Source: Colius striatus | Taxonomy: Eukaryota > Chordata > Aves > Coliiformes > Coliidae | Assembly (NCBI RefSeq): GCF_028858725.1 | Contig: NC_084790.1 | Location: forward strand, 83,718,506 to 83,782,505 | Length of the DNA: 64,000 bases | Reading direction: 5' to 3' | Shown: one piece after another, positions 10,686 to 22,240 of the stretch | Layout of the letters: every line of letters begins with the position of its first letter | Numbering within the stretch: the stretch's first letter is position 1 | The notes under the pieces: model-generated | What the model saw: only the letters and a program-made list of their open reading frames with translations | Database searches by the model: none | Told to the model about the DNA's origin: nothing | Position numbers and translations under genes: made by a program

Positions 10686-12203
10686 ATGGAGCCGGGACCC
10701 AGCAGGCACCTGCCTCGCAACGAGACATTGATCTTCAACCAGCTTGATCAGCTGGAACGCCAAATACTGGCGCTCTGGGCTGAGAAGCAAGAGCTGGAGT
10801 GGGAATTGGAGCGGCAGGACCAACAGCAGCTCCAGCGCAGCTACCAGGGTGCGGCAGATGGCGTGGGGCCCAGCTCAGCACCCCCCTATGTGTCTGTGCC
10901 ACACAGAACCCCAGGACCCTTCCCTTTCCCCAGCTCTGCTGAGAGCGTGAACAGACCTGCAGTACCCTTGCAGGAGGCACAGGAGCCAGTGCCAGGAGCA
11001 CCCATGGAGCCGGGTCCCAGCAGGCGCTGGCCTTGCGTCAGGCCCTGTTTCTACACTTACCTTGAACAACTCAGAGCCATGACCAGGCTGCTGTGGAATA
11101 GGAACCGAGAGTTGAGGCGGGAATTGGAGCGGTGGAACCAACAGCCGTTCCAGCACGGCTACCGTGGCGCAAGGCCCAGCTCAGCACCCCCCTATGTGTC
11201 TGTGCCACACAGAGCCCCAGGACCCTTCTCTTTCCCCAGCTCTGCTGAGAACGCAGGCAGCTCTGTAGCGGCCTCGGGCCTGTGGGTGCGGCAGCTGCCA
11301 ACATCCACACCTTGTCCTGTTGCCAGCCCATTGGACTGGGGGCTGACACTGACAGACCAGAGCTGGAACTCCAGAACCCTCTCTAGGGAGCCGAGCTTCA
11401 GCCGGCGAGGTGAGTGCCGGGGGGGGGGGGTGGCGGAATCATAGGAGAGAACATCGGGGCGCCCTGTACCAGGGGCACGTGGGAGAGCTTGGGAGCAACC
11501 TTTGGAAGCCTGTGCACAGGGAAGGCTGGCACGGCGGCCTCTGGAAGCCCCTGGCAGGTGTCGGGGGAGGAACGGAGGGAAAACACAGGTTTGGGGATGA
11601 GTGCCTGACGCTGCTGGTTCCCGCAGAGAGCTGGCAGCCGAGATGGCAGCGGCTGCTGGGCGAGATCGCCTTCCAGCTTGACCGCCGAATCGTCCACAGC
11701 GTCTTCCCCAACGCGAATCGCTACCGCGGCTTCAGTGCCGCCACCATCCCCGAGGGAATCGTGGAGGTAGGCTGGTGCTGCGAGCCGGGGAGCCGGGCAC
11801 AGTGCCCGCAGCCACGGCCCGGTGCGCCCTGGTCCCCCTTGTGCTCGGTCACCCGCGGGTGCCGGTACTGACCGTACCCTCTCTGCCACAGATGGTCGAG
11901 GAGACGGAGCGGGGAGCTAGCCGTGATCTGAGCGTGGCCGCAATCTGGAACTATGAGTTTGTGATGAGGCGACTGTGGGCACTGGGCTACGTCCCCGAGG
12001 TGCACTTGCCCGCAATCGAGGCCTTCATCAAAACCTACGGCCGCCTGGAGCGGTCGTACTGGTTCCTGGCCGAGCCAAACGTGGCCTTCCTGCGCCACGT
12101 GGTCAGCCAGGAGGTGCCGCCGGATCTGCGGCCCAACGCCATGGTGCTGCTCGAGTGCCTGCTGCAGCTGGCACAGGAGTACGGGCAGCCCCTCTTCTAC
12201 TGA
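10686..12203 (+). CDS. SPATC1L-like: Speriolin-like gene, copy 1 (two modules)
   Basis: Three coding exons: 10686-11409, 11627-11766 and 11892-12203, giving 391 aa. Introns are 217 and 125 bp with GTGAGT/CCCGCAG and GTAGGC/GCCACAG borders. ATG 10686 is the first in frame after an upstream stop and has G at -3 and +4. Residues 1 to about 190 are two modules, each a leucine/glutamate-rich coiled-coil stretch (QLDQLERQILAL and RELRRELERW) followed by a proline-rich linker. Residues 242-391 match the speriolin C-terminal domain: GEIAFQLDRRIVHSVFP, RYRGFSAATIPE, MRRLWALGYVPEVH and LLQLAQEYGQPLF. Speriolin is known in mammals as a sperm-centrosome protein; a similar role here is inferred. The tail of module 1 matches module 2 of copies 6 and 7, so one module was probably lost by recombination. 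AATAAA is at 12270. Confidence 0.88.
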
Positions 12204-12671
12204 GCGGCTGTGCCAAGCCGTGAGCCCTGTCCCGGCTGCGCCTGCAGCAGCCGCCGCCTGGTGCCACGCAATAAAGCTGTGGGTCAATCTCATGTCGTGT
12301 GCTGTGGGCTTCTTCCTAAGCAGCAAAAAGCATAAGGATGGCAATGCACCTGCTGGTTGCACAAGAGAATAGCAATATTGATTAAGAAAGATACGTAACC
12401 ATCTGCCCTATGGATCCTCCCACAGGGGAGGCCACCAGTGAGTCAGTGCAGGGCGCCCAGCTTTATAGGCAAAACCCCGCGAGTCAGTGGGAGGTGCATT
12501 TTCTTCAGGCAGAGACCCCTGGGCTATCTTCCTCCGTGCTGGATTTTGCCTGGGCTGGCCACGAATGGCAGAGGAATCCAAGGGAGCTCTCCAGAAAGCA
12601 GTCCATTTCTCCACCGCTCTCTATTTCTTAACCCGTCAGTGCCCGCTGATGGCTGCTAAGAAAATGCCGCC
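12204..12671 (+). other. 3' UTR and flank of gene copy 1
   Basis: Short 3' UTR with AATAAA 67 bases after the stop. Then come about 380 bp of unassigned sequence with short frames in all three + phases (12410-12681), conserved in every U. A CTTTATAGG stretch near 12460 and flanking GAGTCAGTG repeats could be part of an LTR, but no LTR ends were found. Equivalents: 19001-19468, 35253-35720, 42060-42527 and 60118-60585. Confidence 0.5.
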
Positions 12672-12739
12672 GTCTTCTTAGAGATGCGGGCGAGGTGTAG
12701 AAGAGAGAGAAGAGTAGTAGAGAAGAGAGCGAGCGAGGA

Positions 12740-14240
12740 GTATCAAACCCCAGACTGCAATGCGTCCAAAAAGGAGGGAGGTGTTTGGGACATTTGATTG
12801 GTGAAGGGAAACGGAGAGTTAATCCAGAGAGAATCAAGGCAATTGTGGAATTGCCCCTCCTGCAAACCAGAAAGGAATGGAAAGGTTTTGTGGACCAGCC
12901 GCCTGTTGCTCACTGGGAGTAGCTTCTTAGGCACAAGAACAGAAGGGGTATATTCCAAGTTTCTAAATGAAGAAGCAAAGGCGTTAACTTGGGCAGACGG
13001 AGAGAAAAAGCTAATCCAGAATTACAGTGCTGTCACTGCTCTGCGAGGAGCACCTTTTGCTTGCTAAGAGGGGCAGGGGGCTGCAGTGCAGGCCTGGTAA
13101 GGAGTTCTCGGACATTGAATCATGGCTCCGGTGTAAGCAGTGCCATAATTGGATAAAGCCTTTGAGCTGTTTGTCACAGTAGAGGAGGGAGCCGCCTCAG
13201 GAGCATTGACTCCAGAACGGGGGGACAAACGACAACCAATAGCACACTGATGCAAACTTTTGGACGCGCTTTCAAGGAGGTGGCCCAAACGTATAGAGGC
13301 AATAGCTGCCACTGCCCTCTTGATTAAAAAACCAGCAAAGAACATGCAGAAAGCTGACATTCGGAGGACTATTAGTAATAAACGCCTGTGCCACAAGTGA
13401 AAACGGCTTTGGCACAGAAGGCTGGCAGATGGCTAACCCATTTTAGAATCTGAAAATGTGAGGCAATGTTAAGAGAAAAAGGGGATTTTGTCTTGGCCTC
13501 CGGCTCATGCCTTAATCCAGCCACTTTCCTCTGGAAGGGAGACATGGAATGTGCCGACCTTGAACACAGTTGTTTAGGCAGAGTATCAGACTAAAGTGCG
13601 AGAGGATTTCAAAGACACTCCTTCACACGCAGGCCCCCACCTATTTATTGATGGCTCAATAAATGCCACAGAGTCATTACGGTTGGAAAAGACCTTGCAG
13701 ATCATGGAGTCAAAGCACTAACCTCACCCTGCCAGGCCCACCCTCTCTTCCAAATGAGATTGCGGTGGTCCACGTGAATGGGCATCCAAAAGGGAGATCT
13801 TTTATGGCCTAAGCGATGAAATGGCCAAAAGAGGCAGCGTTAGGTCATGCAATTGTGAGTGTGTCCAATCTCACCCGCAAGCACCTTCGCCAAAAGGGAC
13901 TCCAATATTGACAGAAGACTCAACATGAGGGAGTTGGGAACCTCTGAGACACAGGGAAACTGGCTTCTCCCAGATGGAAAAGAAACAATAAATAAACAAG
14001 CTATGAGGGAAATAGTGGCTATTTTCCATCCAAGAAGACATCGGGGGGACGCAAGCAAGATGGGATTTAGTTTTGAGAAGATAGGGATGTGTAGGAATAG
14101 ACCCAGTGGCCAAAGAAATTTGCCAACGATGTGTGACTGACCTATAAAAAGATGGAGAAAAAGGTCCTGAAGAAACAGCCGCCAGGAGGAAGAAAACCTA
14201 GTCTAAGGCCCTTTAAAGCACAGACCTTTTTTTAAGAATT
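12740..14240 (+). pseudogene. Degraded endogenous retrovirus pol (V1)
   Basis: Scattered pieces across frames match gammaretrovirus-like pol in the expected order. They are an RT-connection part (ERIKAIVELPLLQTRKE near 12820), a connection part (RIEAIAATALLIKK near 13300), an RNase H start (LFIDGS near 13650) and RNase H end (VVHVNGHPKG near 13770), and a zinc-binding-like end of the integrase N-terminus (ICQRCVTD near 14120). About 85 bp of antisense CR1 3' end (13669-13755) interrupts RNase H. Many stops and frameshifts are present. Confidence 0.65.
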
Positions 14241-14264
14241 AGGTCCCGAGCTTGTCTTCTTTTT

Positions 14265-14815
14265 GTCTTTTCTCAAGAATAAAGAGCTGGAGCATGGCCA
14301 TGGAGGGCTATGGATTGTTCAGGAGAGACAGGCTGACAAGGCGAGGGAGTGGAGTTGCTCTCTATGTGAGGGAGCAATTAACGTGCATTGAGCTCTGCCT
14401 GAGTGGGGAGGAGGGGCAGGTTGAGTGCTTGGGGGTGAAAATTAAGGGGCAGGGTAAGGTAGGTGATACTGCTGTAGGAGTTTGCTACAGGCCACCTGAT
14501 CAGGAGGAGGAAGTGGATGAGGCCTTCTACAAACAGCTGGGAGCTGCCTCACAGTCACAATCCCTGGTCCTCATGGGAGACTTCGACCTCCCTGATATTT
14601 GCTGGCAAAGCCACTCAGCCAAGCGCACACGGTCCAGGAGGTTCCTAGAGCATGTTGATGACAACTTCCTGACACAGGTGATTGAGGAACCAACGAGGAG
14701 GGGTGTGCTGCTGGAGCTGGTGCTGACAAATAAGGAGGGTCGGGTTGGAGATGTGGAGGTTGGAGGCAACCTTGGCTGCGGGGATCACGAGATGGTAGAT
14801 TTCAAGATTTCTTGA
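14265..14815 (+). mobile_element. CR1 endonuclease fragment (V1)
   Basis: One open frame encodes part of the CR1 ORF2 apurinic endonuclease: GVALYVREQLTC, AVGVCYRPPDQEEEVDEAF, LVLMGDFDLPDICW and LLELVLTNKEGRVGDV. The usual GDFNxPD motif reads GDFDLPD. The domain is entered after its N-terminal part and ends DHEMVDFKI. No start codon or RT follows. Confidence 0.88.
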
Positions 14816-15338
14816 GGAAAGAACCAAGTGATTCACCCTCAATCCATCACCCTATTAAAATGTAAAGCCTGACAACCGTGGCACCACGTATGCTGCTGTA
14901 AATTCCTCCAGCAATCTGTATCTCATTAAAAGAACGGAAGAACGTAACAAGACGGCCAATGGAAACTTGAAAGCAAAAATGGTGTGTTTTCTACGGAGGA
15001 AGAGATATTTCCAACTTACAGATAACGCTCACAGATAAGCATGCTAAAGAAGTTGAAGAAAAGTCCGCACCTACATTCGGGAACCAGAAACGTCCGTGGA
15101 AGTACAGTGAACTCATCCCTTCTCGCCAGTATGCGTCCCTCCTAGCAACATATATCAGATTATGTTTACTTTGAGTCTATGGATTTTTGTGTTCTGTTGT
15201 TCGGCGATGTAGCTGTTCTTGACCTTTTGTTGTAAAGTCATGGCCACGGGTAAAGATGTTTATGTTTTCTTCATGTGCCTTTAATTTTGAAATGTGTTGC
15301 CGAAGGCTGGCTGGTCCAAAAAGAAAAGGAGGGGAAAC
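14816..15338. other. Unassigned stretch in V1
   Basis: No gene or known element recognised. Its last 20 bases are a purine run (aaaaagaaaaggaggggaaa) like a retroviral polypurine tract. Equivalents: 39390-39912 and 62733-63255. Confidence 0.45.
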
Positions 15339-15633
15339 TGTAGGCACAAATATGACTTGGACCAGCCAGCTTGAATAAAGATGGTAGGGACAAGTTAATG
15401 CAGCTGGCAAGCTGCTTCCAAGTATCAGAAACAGGTGCTGTGAGTTAATCAGGTGGGCCCTGGGTGATCCCACGGGTGAAAGCAGCATAGAAGGAAGTAG
15501 CTAGCAAAGGCAGTGTGGCTTTGAGTCAGCTCTGTTGGTTGTACTACGTTGCCCGTGTATGTCTCTGCACATGCATTACCTAGCCTCTCTAAACCTTTGA
15601 ATGAGCATAGCTGTAGCCTGCACCACTACAACA
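15339..15633 (+). mobile_element. Possible retroviral LTR (V1)
   Basis: Starts TG directly after a polypurine run, contains AATAAA (15374-15379), and ends CA. Its last 50 bases are repeated, slightly changed, at 15862-15905, also ending accactacaaca. This could be a 3' LTR with a second LTR end nearby. No primer-binding site or target duplication was identified, so the call is tentative. Confidence 0.35.
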
Positions 15634-16340
15634 GTTACCGATACCTTTTTCTTTCTAGCAGACGACTGTGAGATGATTAAAAGCTACACAGGGAGACCCT
15701 GTGACAAGGTGGAAGGCAAAGCAGTAGTTGAATTCAAGGCGAAATCAAGGGGAAATGTGTCCAGGGTGGCAAAAGGCACTGAACAGCATCAGGCAAGGCT
15801 CAAAATTTCAAATAGCAGCAACAAGAGTTGTAAAGGACTGTGGAACTTCAGCAGAACTAAGCCTCTCCAAACCTTTGAATGAATACAGCTTGCACCACTA
15901 CAACACTCGAGTGCCTTTAATCATAAATACCTTTATTAGGGTTGGTGTAAGATTCTCTCGCCTCGCACTTCAAGGTAGAGCTGACAAACAATTCAGGGCA
16001 CAGACTCAAGGAGTGGTGGCGCCTTGGAGGCAGGTAGCCTTTGGGATGGAGCTGTGCTTCGGTATTCAAATGACATCAAAACGAGCAAAGTTCGCGCAAA
16101 GGATAGCAATTCATCAAGATTTCACAGACCTTTGCTCAAGGGGCTAGATGTGCCGCTTACCACCTCTAGAGGACCAGCTCATGCCCATGGATCAACTCGG
16201 AGCCTGGCCGCCAAGTCTCCACGCCGCTCCACCCTCCATGGGCGTTGCAGGGGATCGCTGTGCAGCAGATTCCTCACATACCTGCGACAGCTGCACCCCA
16301 TGCTGAGAGCCTTTCGGTGTTGTACCTTTCCTTAGATTGT
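15634..16340. other. Unassigned stretch in V1
   Basis: After a pyrimidine run and AG (ctttctag, 15651-15658) a frame continues to 15882 with no recognisable domain. The rest (to 16340) has short frames only. Equivalents: 38388-39094 and 63551-64000. Confidence 0.45.
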
Positions 16341-16943
16341 GAACAATGCTGATTTTTAACAAAGGGTTTAATATCTAGGCCACTTAAAGAAATTAAGCCA
16401 CGATACCCCGAGCCCCCGGCCCGCCCCGGTGCTGTGTGATGCTACCGGCTGGTGATGGCAAGAACCCGCTAGGCCCTGCCCCAGCCACACCAAAGGGCAT
16501 AAATGGCACTGCGCACCCTCTCCACTTGGGGCTTTCCTGCCACGGCACCACGGCCGTCCCAGGCGCCGAGTCCCGCCTCTGACTGCTGCATCCAACCGCT
16601 CCCCCAGTGAAAACGGACGGCAGCCTTGGCTGTGCCGTCATCTCCACTGCCCCAGCGCTGCTGTCAGCAACCGGCACTGCGGCCTGCACCCCAGTATCGC
16701 TGCTTGCACCCTGGCTCTGCCACCCGCTGCCCATCCCCCGGTACTGCTCGCACCCCCAGACATCGCTGCTTGGCTCAGGGCAGTCCCCGTACAGCAGCAG
16801 CAGCCATGCCAGCGACTCTTGTGGGGCCCACCACAGCACCCACAGCACACGACATGAGATTGAACCACAGCTTTATTGCGTGGCGCCAGGCGGCGGCTGC
16901 TGCAGACGCAGCCGGGACAGGGCTCACGGCTTGGCACAGCCGC
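16341..16943 (-). other. 3' UTR and downstream flank of gene copy 2
   Basis: Contains the poly(A) signal region and a CAG/CTG run of four units (near 16795). It matches the truncated 3' fragments in S, including the 53-bp stretch missing from S1 and S2. Confidence 0.75.
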
Positions 16944-18131
16944 TCAGTAGCAGAAGAGGGGCTGCCCATCTTCCTGTGCCAGCTGCAGCAGGCACTCGAG
17001 CAGCACCATGGCGTTGGGCCGCAGATCCGGCGGCACCTCCTGGCTGACCACGTGGCGCAGGAAGGCCACGTTTGGCTCGGCCGGGAACCAGTACGACCGC
17101 TCCAGGCGGCCGTAGGTGTTGATGAAGGCCTCGATTGCGGGCAAGTGCACCTCGGGGACGTAGCCCAGTGCCCACAGTCGCCTCATCAGAAACTCATAGT
17201 TCCGGAATGCAGCCCTGCACAGATGTCTATCTCCCCGCTCCGTTCTGAGGATCATCTGTGGCAGAAAGGGTACGGTCAGCACTGGCACCCGCAGGTGACT
17301 GAGCACAAGGGGGACCAGGGCGCACCGGGCCGTGGCTGTGGGCACTGTGCCCGGCTCCCCGGCTCGCAGCACCAGCCTACCTCCACGATTCCCTCGGGGA
17401 TGGTGGCGGCACTGAAGCCGCGGTAGCGATCCGCGTTGGGGAAGACGCTGTGGACGATTCGGCGGTCAAGCTGGAAGGCGATCTCGCCCAGCAGCTGCTG
17501 CCATCTCGGCTGCCAGCTCTCTGCGGGAACCAGCAGCGTCAGGCACTCATCCCCAAACCAGTGTTTTCCCTCCGTTCCTCCCCCGACACCTGCCAGGGGC
17601 TTCCAGAGGCCGCCGTGCCAGCCTTGCCTGTGCACAGGCTACCAAAGGTTGCTCCCCAGCTCTCCCGCGTGCCCCTGGCACAGGGCACCCCGCTGTTATC
17701 TCCCATGATTCCACCACCCCCCGACACTCACCTCGCCGGCTGAAGCTCGGCTCCCAAGAGGCGGTTCCGGAGGTCCAGCTCTGCTCTGTCACTGTCAGCC
17801 CCGAGTCCGAAGGGCGGGCAACAGGACGAGGTGTGGATGTTGGCAGCTGCGGCACCCACAGGCCCGAGGCCGCTACAGAGCTGCCTGCGCTCTCACCTGA
17901 GCTGGGGAAGGATCGCGGGGCTCCGTGGGGCACAGACACATAGGTGGGTGCTGAGCTGGGCCCTGCGCCGCGACTGCCGTGCTGGAACCGCTGTTGGTTC
18001 CGTCGCTCCAGTTCCCACTCCAGCTCTTGATTCTCAGCCCTGATCGCCAGTAATTGGCGTTCCACATGATCTATCTGGTTGACAATCAAGGTCCTGTTGT
18101 GAGGCATGTACCCGCTGGGTCCCGGCTCCAT
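16944..18131 (-). CDS. SPATC1L-like: Speriolin-like gene, copy 2 (one module)
   Basis: Minus-strand exons 17732-18131, 17381-17520 and 16944-17255 encode 283 aa. One coiled-coil module carries the heptad-like run QIDHVERQLLAIRAENQEL. A proline/serine-rich linker and the full C-terminal domain (exons 2 and 3) follow. Exon 3 starts differently from copies 1, 3, 4, 6 and 7: MILRTERGDRHLCRAAFRN replaces MVEETERGASRDLSVAAIWN, after which the sequences rejoin at NYEF. The protein ends QPLFCY. The poly(A) signal is the TTTATT at 16872-16877. It lies in tandem with copy 3 and converges on copy 1. It is intact, and no disrupting change is seen. Confidence 0.87.
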
Positions 18132-18325
18132 GGCCGCTCCCGGTGCTGGCTCCTGAGCCTCTGGCAAGGCCACTGCCTTGGGCGCAGGATATCAGCAGCA
18201 GGTGGGGTGTGGTCCGAGGTGATGTCACAAAGGGACTGGGTCCTCCATGGTGCTTGGACCCGGCACACGCCCCGCAGTGCCACGGGGCCCGTCTCGGGGG
18301 CACCAACCCAGCGCCGCCTGCTTTC

Positions 18326-19000
18326 ACAGAGTCATGGAATCATTTTGGTCGGAAGAGCCCCTCAAGCTCATCGAGTCCAAGCCCTCACCTCACACTGACA
18401 AGCCTGCCACTGAGCCATTTCCCCCAGCACCTCAGCTCTATTGCTTTGGCATCCCTCCAGGGATGGGGACTCCCACACCTGCCTGGGCAGCCCACGCCAG
18501 TCCAACAAGCCTCTCAGGGGCAAAGTTCTTCCTCATTTCCCAGCTAAGGCTCCCCTGGAACAACCCGAGGCCGCTTCCTCTTGTCCTGTCATTCATGACT
18601 GGGGAGGAGACACCGACTCCCACCCCTAACCTCACTACAGCCTCCTGTCAGGGAGTTGCAGGGCGTGATTGTGTCTCTCCCCAGCCTCTTCTTCTCCAGG
18701 CTGAACATCCCCAGGTCTCTCACTTGTTTTGACTGTCACTTGTTTGCACTGTAGCCACAGCTGAGTTCGTGGGCGAGTTAAGAGAAACATTTTTTTCCGT
18801 GTATATTACAAACCAACACATGAATTTTTCTTCTGCGTGTGCCAGACGGTCCCAGTGAAGTTTTCAGAGAAATCACAAAATCGTTACGGTTGGACAGGAC
18901 CTTGAAGATCGTTGAGTCCAAGCACTAAGCTGACCCTGCCAAGCCCATCCCTAAACTGGCAGCCCGTTCCAATGTTTAACCACCCTCTCAGTGAAAAAGT
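18326..19000 (-). mobile_element. CR1 3' ends upstream of gene copy 2
   Basis: The second-type CR1 (18326-18721) is complete. The first-type one is reduced to about 130 bp with an internal deletion (18868-19000) and abuts the 3' flank of copy 3. This marks the tandem-duplication junction between copies 2 and 3. Confidence 0.85.
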
Positions 19001-19468
19001 GGCGGCATTTTCTTAGCAGCCATCAGCGGGCACTGACGGGTTAAGAAATAGAGAGCGGTGGAGAAATGGATTGCTTTCTGGAGAGCTCCCTTGGATTCCT
19101 CTGCCATTCGTGGCCAGCCCAGGCAAAATCCAGCACGGAGGAAGATAGCCCAGGGGTCTCTGCCTGAAGAAAATGCACCTCCCACTGACTCGCGGGGTTT
19201 TGCCTATAAAGCTGGGCGCCCTGCACTGACTCACTGGTGGCCTCCCCTGTGGGAGGATCCATAGGGCAGATGGTTACGTATCTTTCTTAATCAATATTGC
19301 TATTCTCTTGTGCAACCAGCAGGTGCATTGCCATCCTTATGCTTTTTGCTGCTTAGGAAGAAGCCCACAGCACACGACATGAGATTGACCCACAGCTTTA
19401 TTGCGTGGCACCAGGCGGCGGCTGCTGCAGGCGCAGCCGGGACAGGGCTCACGGCTCGGCACAGCCGC

Positions 19469-20659
19469 TCAGTAGCAGAAGAGGGGCTGCCCATCTTCCT
19501 GTGCCAGCTGCAGCAGGCACTCGAGCAGCACCATGGCGTTGGGCCGCAGATCCGGCGGCACCTCCTGGCTGACCACGTGGCGCAGGAAGGCCACGTTTGG
19601 CTCGGCCGGGAACCAGTACGACCGCTCCAGGCGGCCGTAGGTGTTGATGAAGGCCTCGATTGCGGGCAAGTGCACCTCGGGGACGTAGCCCAGTGCCCAC
19701 AGTCGCCTCATCACAAACTCATAGTTCCAGATTGCGGCCACGCTCAGATCACGGCTAGCTCCCCGCTCCGTCTCCTCGACCATCTGTGGCAGAGAGGGTA
19801 CGGTCAGTACCGGCACCCGCGGGTGACCGAGCACAAGGGGGACCAGGGCACACCGGGCCGTGGCTGCGGGCACTGTGCCCGGCTCCCCGGCTCGCAGCAC
19901 CAGCCTACCTCCATGATTCCCTCGGGGATGGTGGCGGCACTGAAGCCGCGGTAGCGATCGGCGTTGGGGAAGACTCTGTGGACGATTCGGCGGTCAAGCT
20001 GGAAGGCGATCTCGCCCAGCAGCCGCTGCCATCTCGGCTGCCAGCTCTCTGCGGGAACCAGCAGCGTCAGGCACTCATCCCCAAACCAGTGTTTTCCCTC
20101 CGTTCCTCCCCCGACACCTGCCAGGGGCTTCCAGAGGCTGCCGTGCCAGCCTTGCCTGTGCACAGGCTACCAAAGGTTGCTCCCCACCTCTCCCGCGTGC
20201 CCCTGGCACAGGGTGCCCCGATGTTCTCTCCCATGATTCCACAACCCCCGCGCACTCACCTCGCCGGCTGAAGCTTGGCTCCCAAGAGGGGGTTCCGGAG
20301 GTCCAGCTCTGCTCTGTCAGTGTCAGCCCCCAGTTCGAAGGGCGGGCAACAGGTCGAGGTGTGGATGTTGGCAGCTGCGGCACCCACAGGCCCGAGGCCG
20401 CTACAGAGCTGCCTGCGCTCTCACCTGAGCTCGGGAAGGATCGCGGGACTCTGTGTGGCACAGACACATAAGGGGGTGCTGAGCTGGGACCTGCGCCGCG
20501 GTAGCCGTGCTGGAACGGCTGTTGGTCCTGCCGCTCCAATTCCCGTCTCAGCTCTTGGTTCCTATTAAACAGCAGATTTGTCATATCTCTCAGCTGGTCA
20601 AAGACCGTGAAGAGTACGGGCCTGACGCCAGGCAAGTGCCCGCTGGGTCCCGGCTCCAT
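19469..20659 (-). CDS. SPATC1L-like: Speriolin-like gene, copy 3 (one module)
   Basis: Minus-strand exons 20260-20659, 19909-20048 and 19469-19783 encode 284 aa. The single N-terminal module is of the LFTVFDQLRDMTNLLFNRN type, close to module 2 of copies 6 and 7 and unlike that of copy 2. The C-terminal domain is complete (GEIAFQLDRRIVHRVFP, INTYGRLERSYWFPAEPN, LLQLAQEDGQPLF). Exon 2 ends IPEGIME where other copies have IPEGIVE. The poly(A) signal is at 19397-19402. Against its palindrome partner copy 4, exon 1 differs at five of 400 bases, three of them replacing an amino acid (G/V, A/V, D/N). Confidence 0.87.
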
Positions 20660-20936
20660 GGCCGCTCCTGGTGCTGGCTCCTGTGCCTCTGGCAAGGCCA
20701 GTGCCTTGGGCGCAGGATATCAGCAGCAGGTGGGGTGTGGTCCGAGGTGATGTCACAAAGGGACTGGGTTCTCCATGGTTCTGGGACCCGGCACACGCGC
20801 CGGCAGTGCCACGGGGCCCGTCTCAGGGGCACCACAGGCAAGGGGAGGCCAGAGGATGGGAAGGCTGCACCGCCTCTTGTGCTGCGTCTTGGCCGTCCCA
20901 GCAGCTCCGGGCCCCGTGTCCCAGCGGCGGCTGCTC

Positions 20937-22121
20937 TCACAGAGTCATGGAATCATTTTGGTCGGAAGAGCCCCTCGAGCTCATCGAGTCCAAGCCCTCA
21001 CCTTACACTGACAAGCCTGCCACTGAGCCATTTCCCTCAGCACCTCAGCTCTACTGCTTTGGCATCCCTCCAGGGATGGGGACTCCCCCACCTGCCTGGG
21101 CAGCCCACGCCAGTCCAACAAGCCTCTCAGGGGCAAAGTTCTTCCTCATTTCCCAGCTAAGCCTCCCCTGAAGCAACCCAAGGCTCTTCTTCTCCAGGCT
21201 GAACATCCCCAGGTCTCTCACTTGTTTTGACTGTCACTTGTTTGCACTGTGGCCACAGTTGAGTTCGTGGGCGAGTTAAGAGAAACATTTGTTCCATGTC
21301 TATTACAAACCAACACATGAATTTTTCTTCTGCGTCTGCCAGACGGTCCCAGTGAAGTTTTCAGAGAAATCACAAAATCGTTACGGTTGGACAGGACCTT
21401 GAAGATCGTCGAGTCCAAGCACTAAGCTGACCCTGCCAAGCCCATCCCTAAACTAAACCATATCCCTCCGTCCTTCATCTAGATGTCTTTTCAATATCCC
21501 TAGGGACGGTGACTGCACCGCTGCTGCCTCCCTGGGCAGCCCGTTCCAATGTTTAACCACCCTCTCAGTGAAAAAGTTCTTCCTAATGTCCAACCTAAAG
21601 CCCCCCTGCTGCGACCCAAACCCATTGCCTCGTGTTCTTTCACTCACTACCGCAGAGAAGAGATCAACCCCCACCTCCCCACAACTCCCCTTTAGCTACT
21701 TGTAGAGAGTGGTCGTGTCTCCTCTAGGCTAAACGCCCCCAGCTCCCTCAGCTGCTCTTCACACAACCTGTTCTCCAGACCCTTCCCCAGCGCTGCTGCC
21801 CGGCTCTGGACACGCTCCGGCCCCTGCGTTCCTTCTTGCACTGAGGGGCCCAGAACTGGACACAGCACTCGAGGTTGAGCCTCACCAGTGCCCAGTGCAG
21901 GGGAACAATCACCTCCCTGGCCCTGCTGGCCACACTGTTCCTGATACAGACCAGGATGCCCTTGTCCTTCTTGGCCAGCTGGGCACGCTGCTGGCTGACG
22001 TTCATCTGGCTGCTGGTTAACACTCCCAGGTCCCTTTCCACGGGAAAGCTTTCCAGCCCCTGCGCCCCAAGCCTTGCTTTTGTGCCTTGCCACAGTGCTT
22101 TCCTACGGACCTGGGAGATAC
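20937..22121 (-). mobile_element. Two CR1 3' ends upstream of gene copy 3
   Basis: As at copy 1, but the element nearest the gene lacks about 115 internal bases. Confidence 0.87.
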
Positions 22122-22240
22122 AGGCGAGACAACTGCGCTGAGCAGTACCGGGCTTTAAGCAGCCCCTAAAGTTTTAAGGTCTTGCACTTCAGCGAGGTAT
22201 GGAGTGAACAGCACAGCTATTTCAACCTCCACTTTGAGAG

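Larger units (their letters stand above)
6752..12671 (+). repeat. U module, copy U1
   Basis: Contains, in order, an antisense retroviral env-integrase-RNase H remnant, two CR1 3' ends, speriolin-like gene copy 1 and its 3' flank. U1, U6 and U7 form one subtype: a multi-module gene, an extra stretch of about 117 bp in the integrase region, and a complete second CR1. Confidence 0.93.
12672..19000 (+). repeat. V module, copy V1
   Basis: Holds degraded retroviral pol, a CR1 endonuclease fragment, a possible LTR, the flank and body of gene copy 2 (-), and that gene's upstream CR1s. It is the central part of the left palindrome arm. Confidence 0.92.

Noticed and set aside
12438-12681. Overlapping small frames downstream of each gene as short genes
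   Set aside because: They occupy all three phases of the same conserved flank, use non-ATG starts in part, and show no domain.
19310-19954. A 214-codon frame antisense to gene copy 3, repeated at every copy
   Set aside because: It overlaps exons 2 and 3 of the sense gene and its introns; the sense frames have splice sites and family similarity. Shadow frame.
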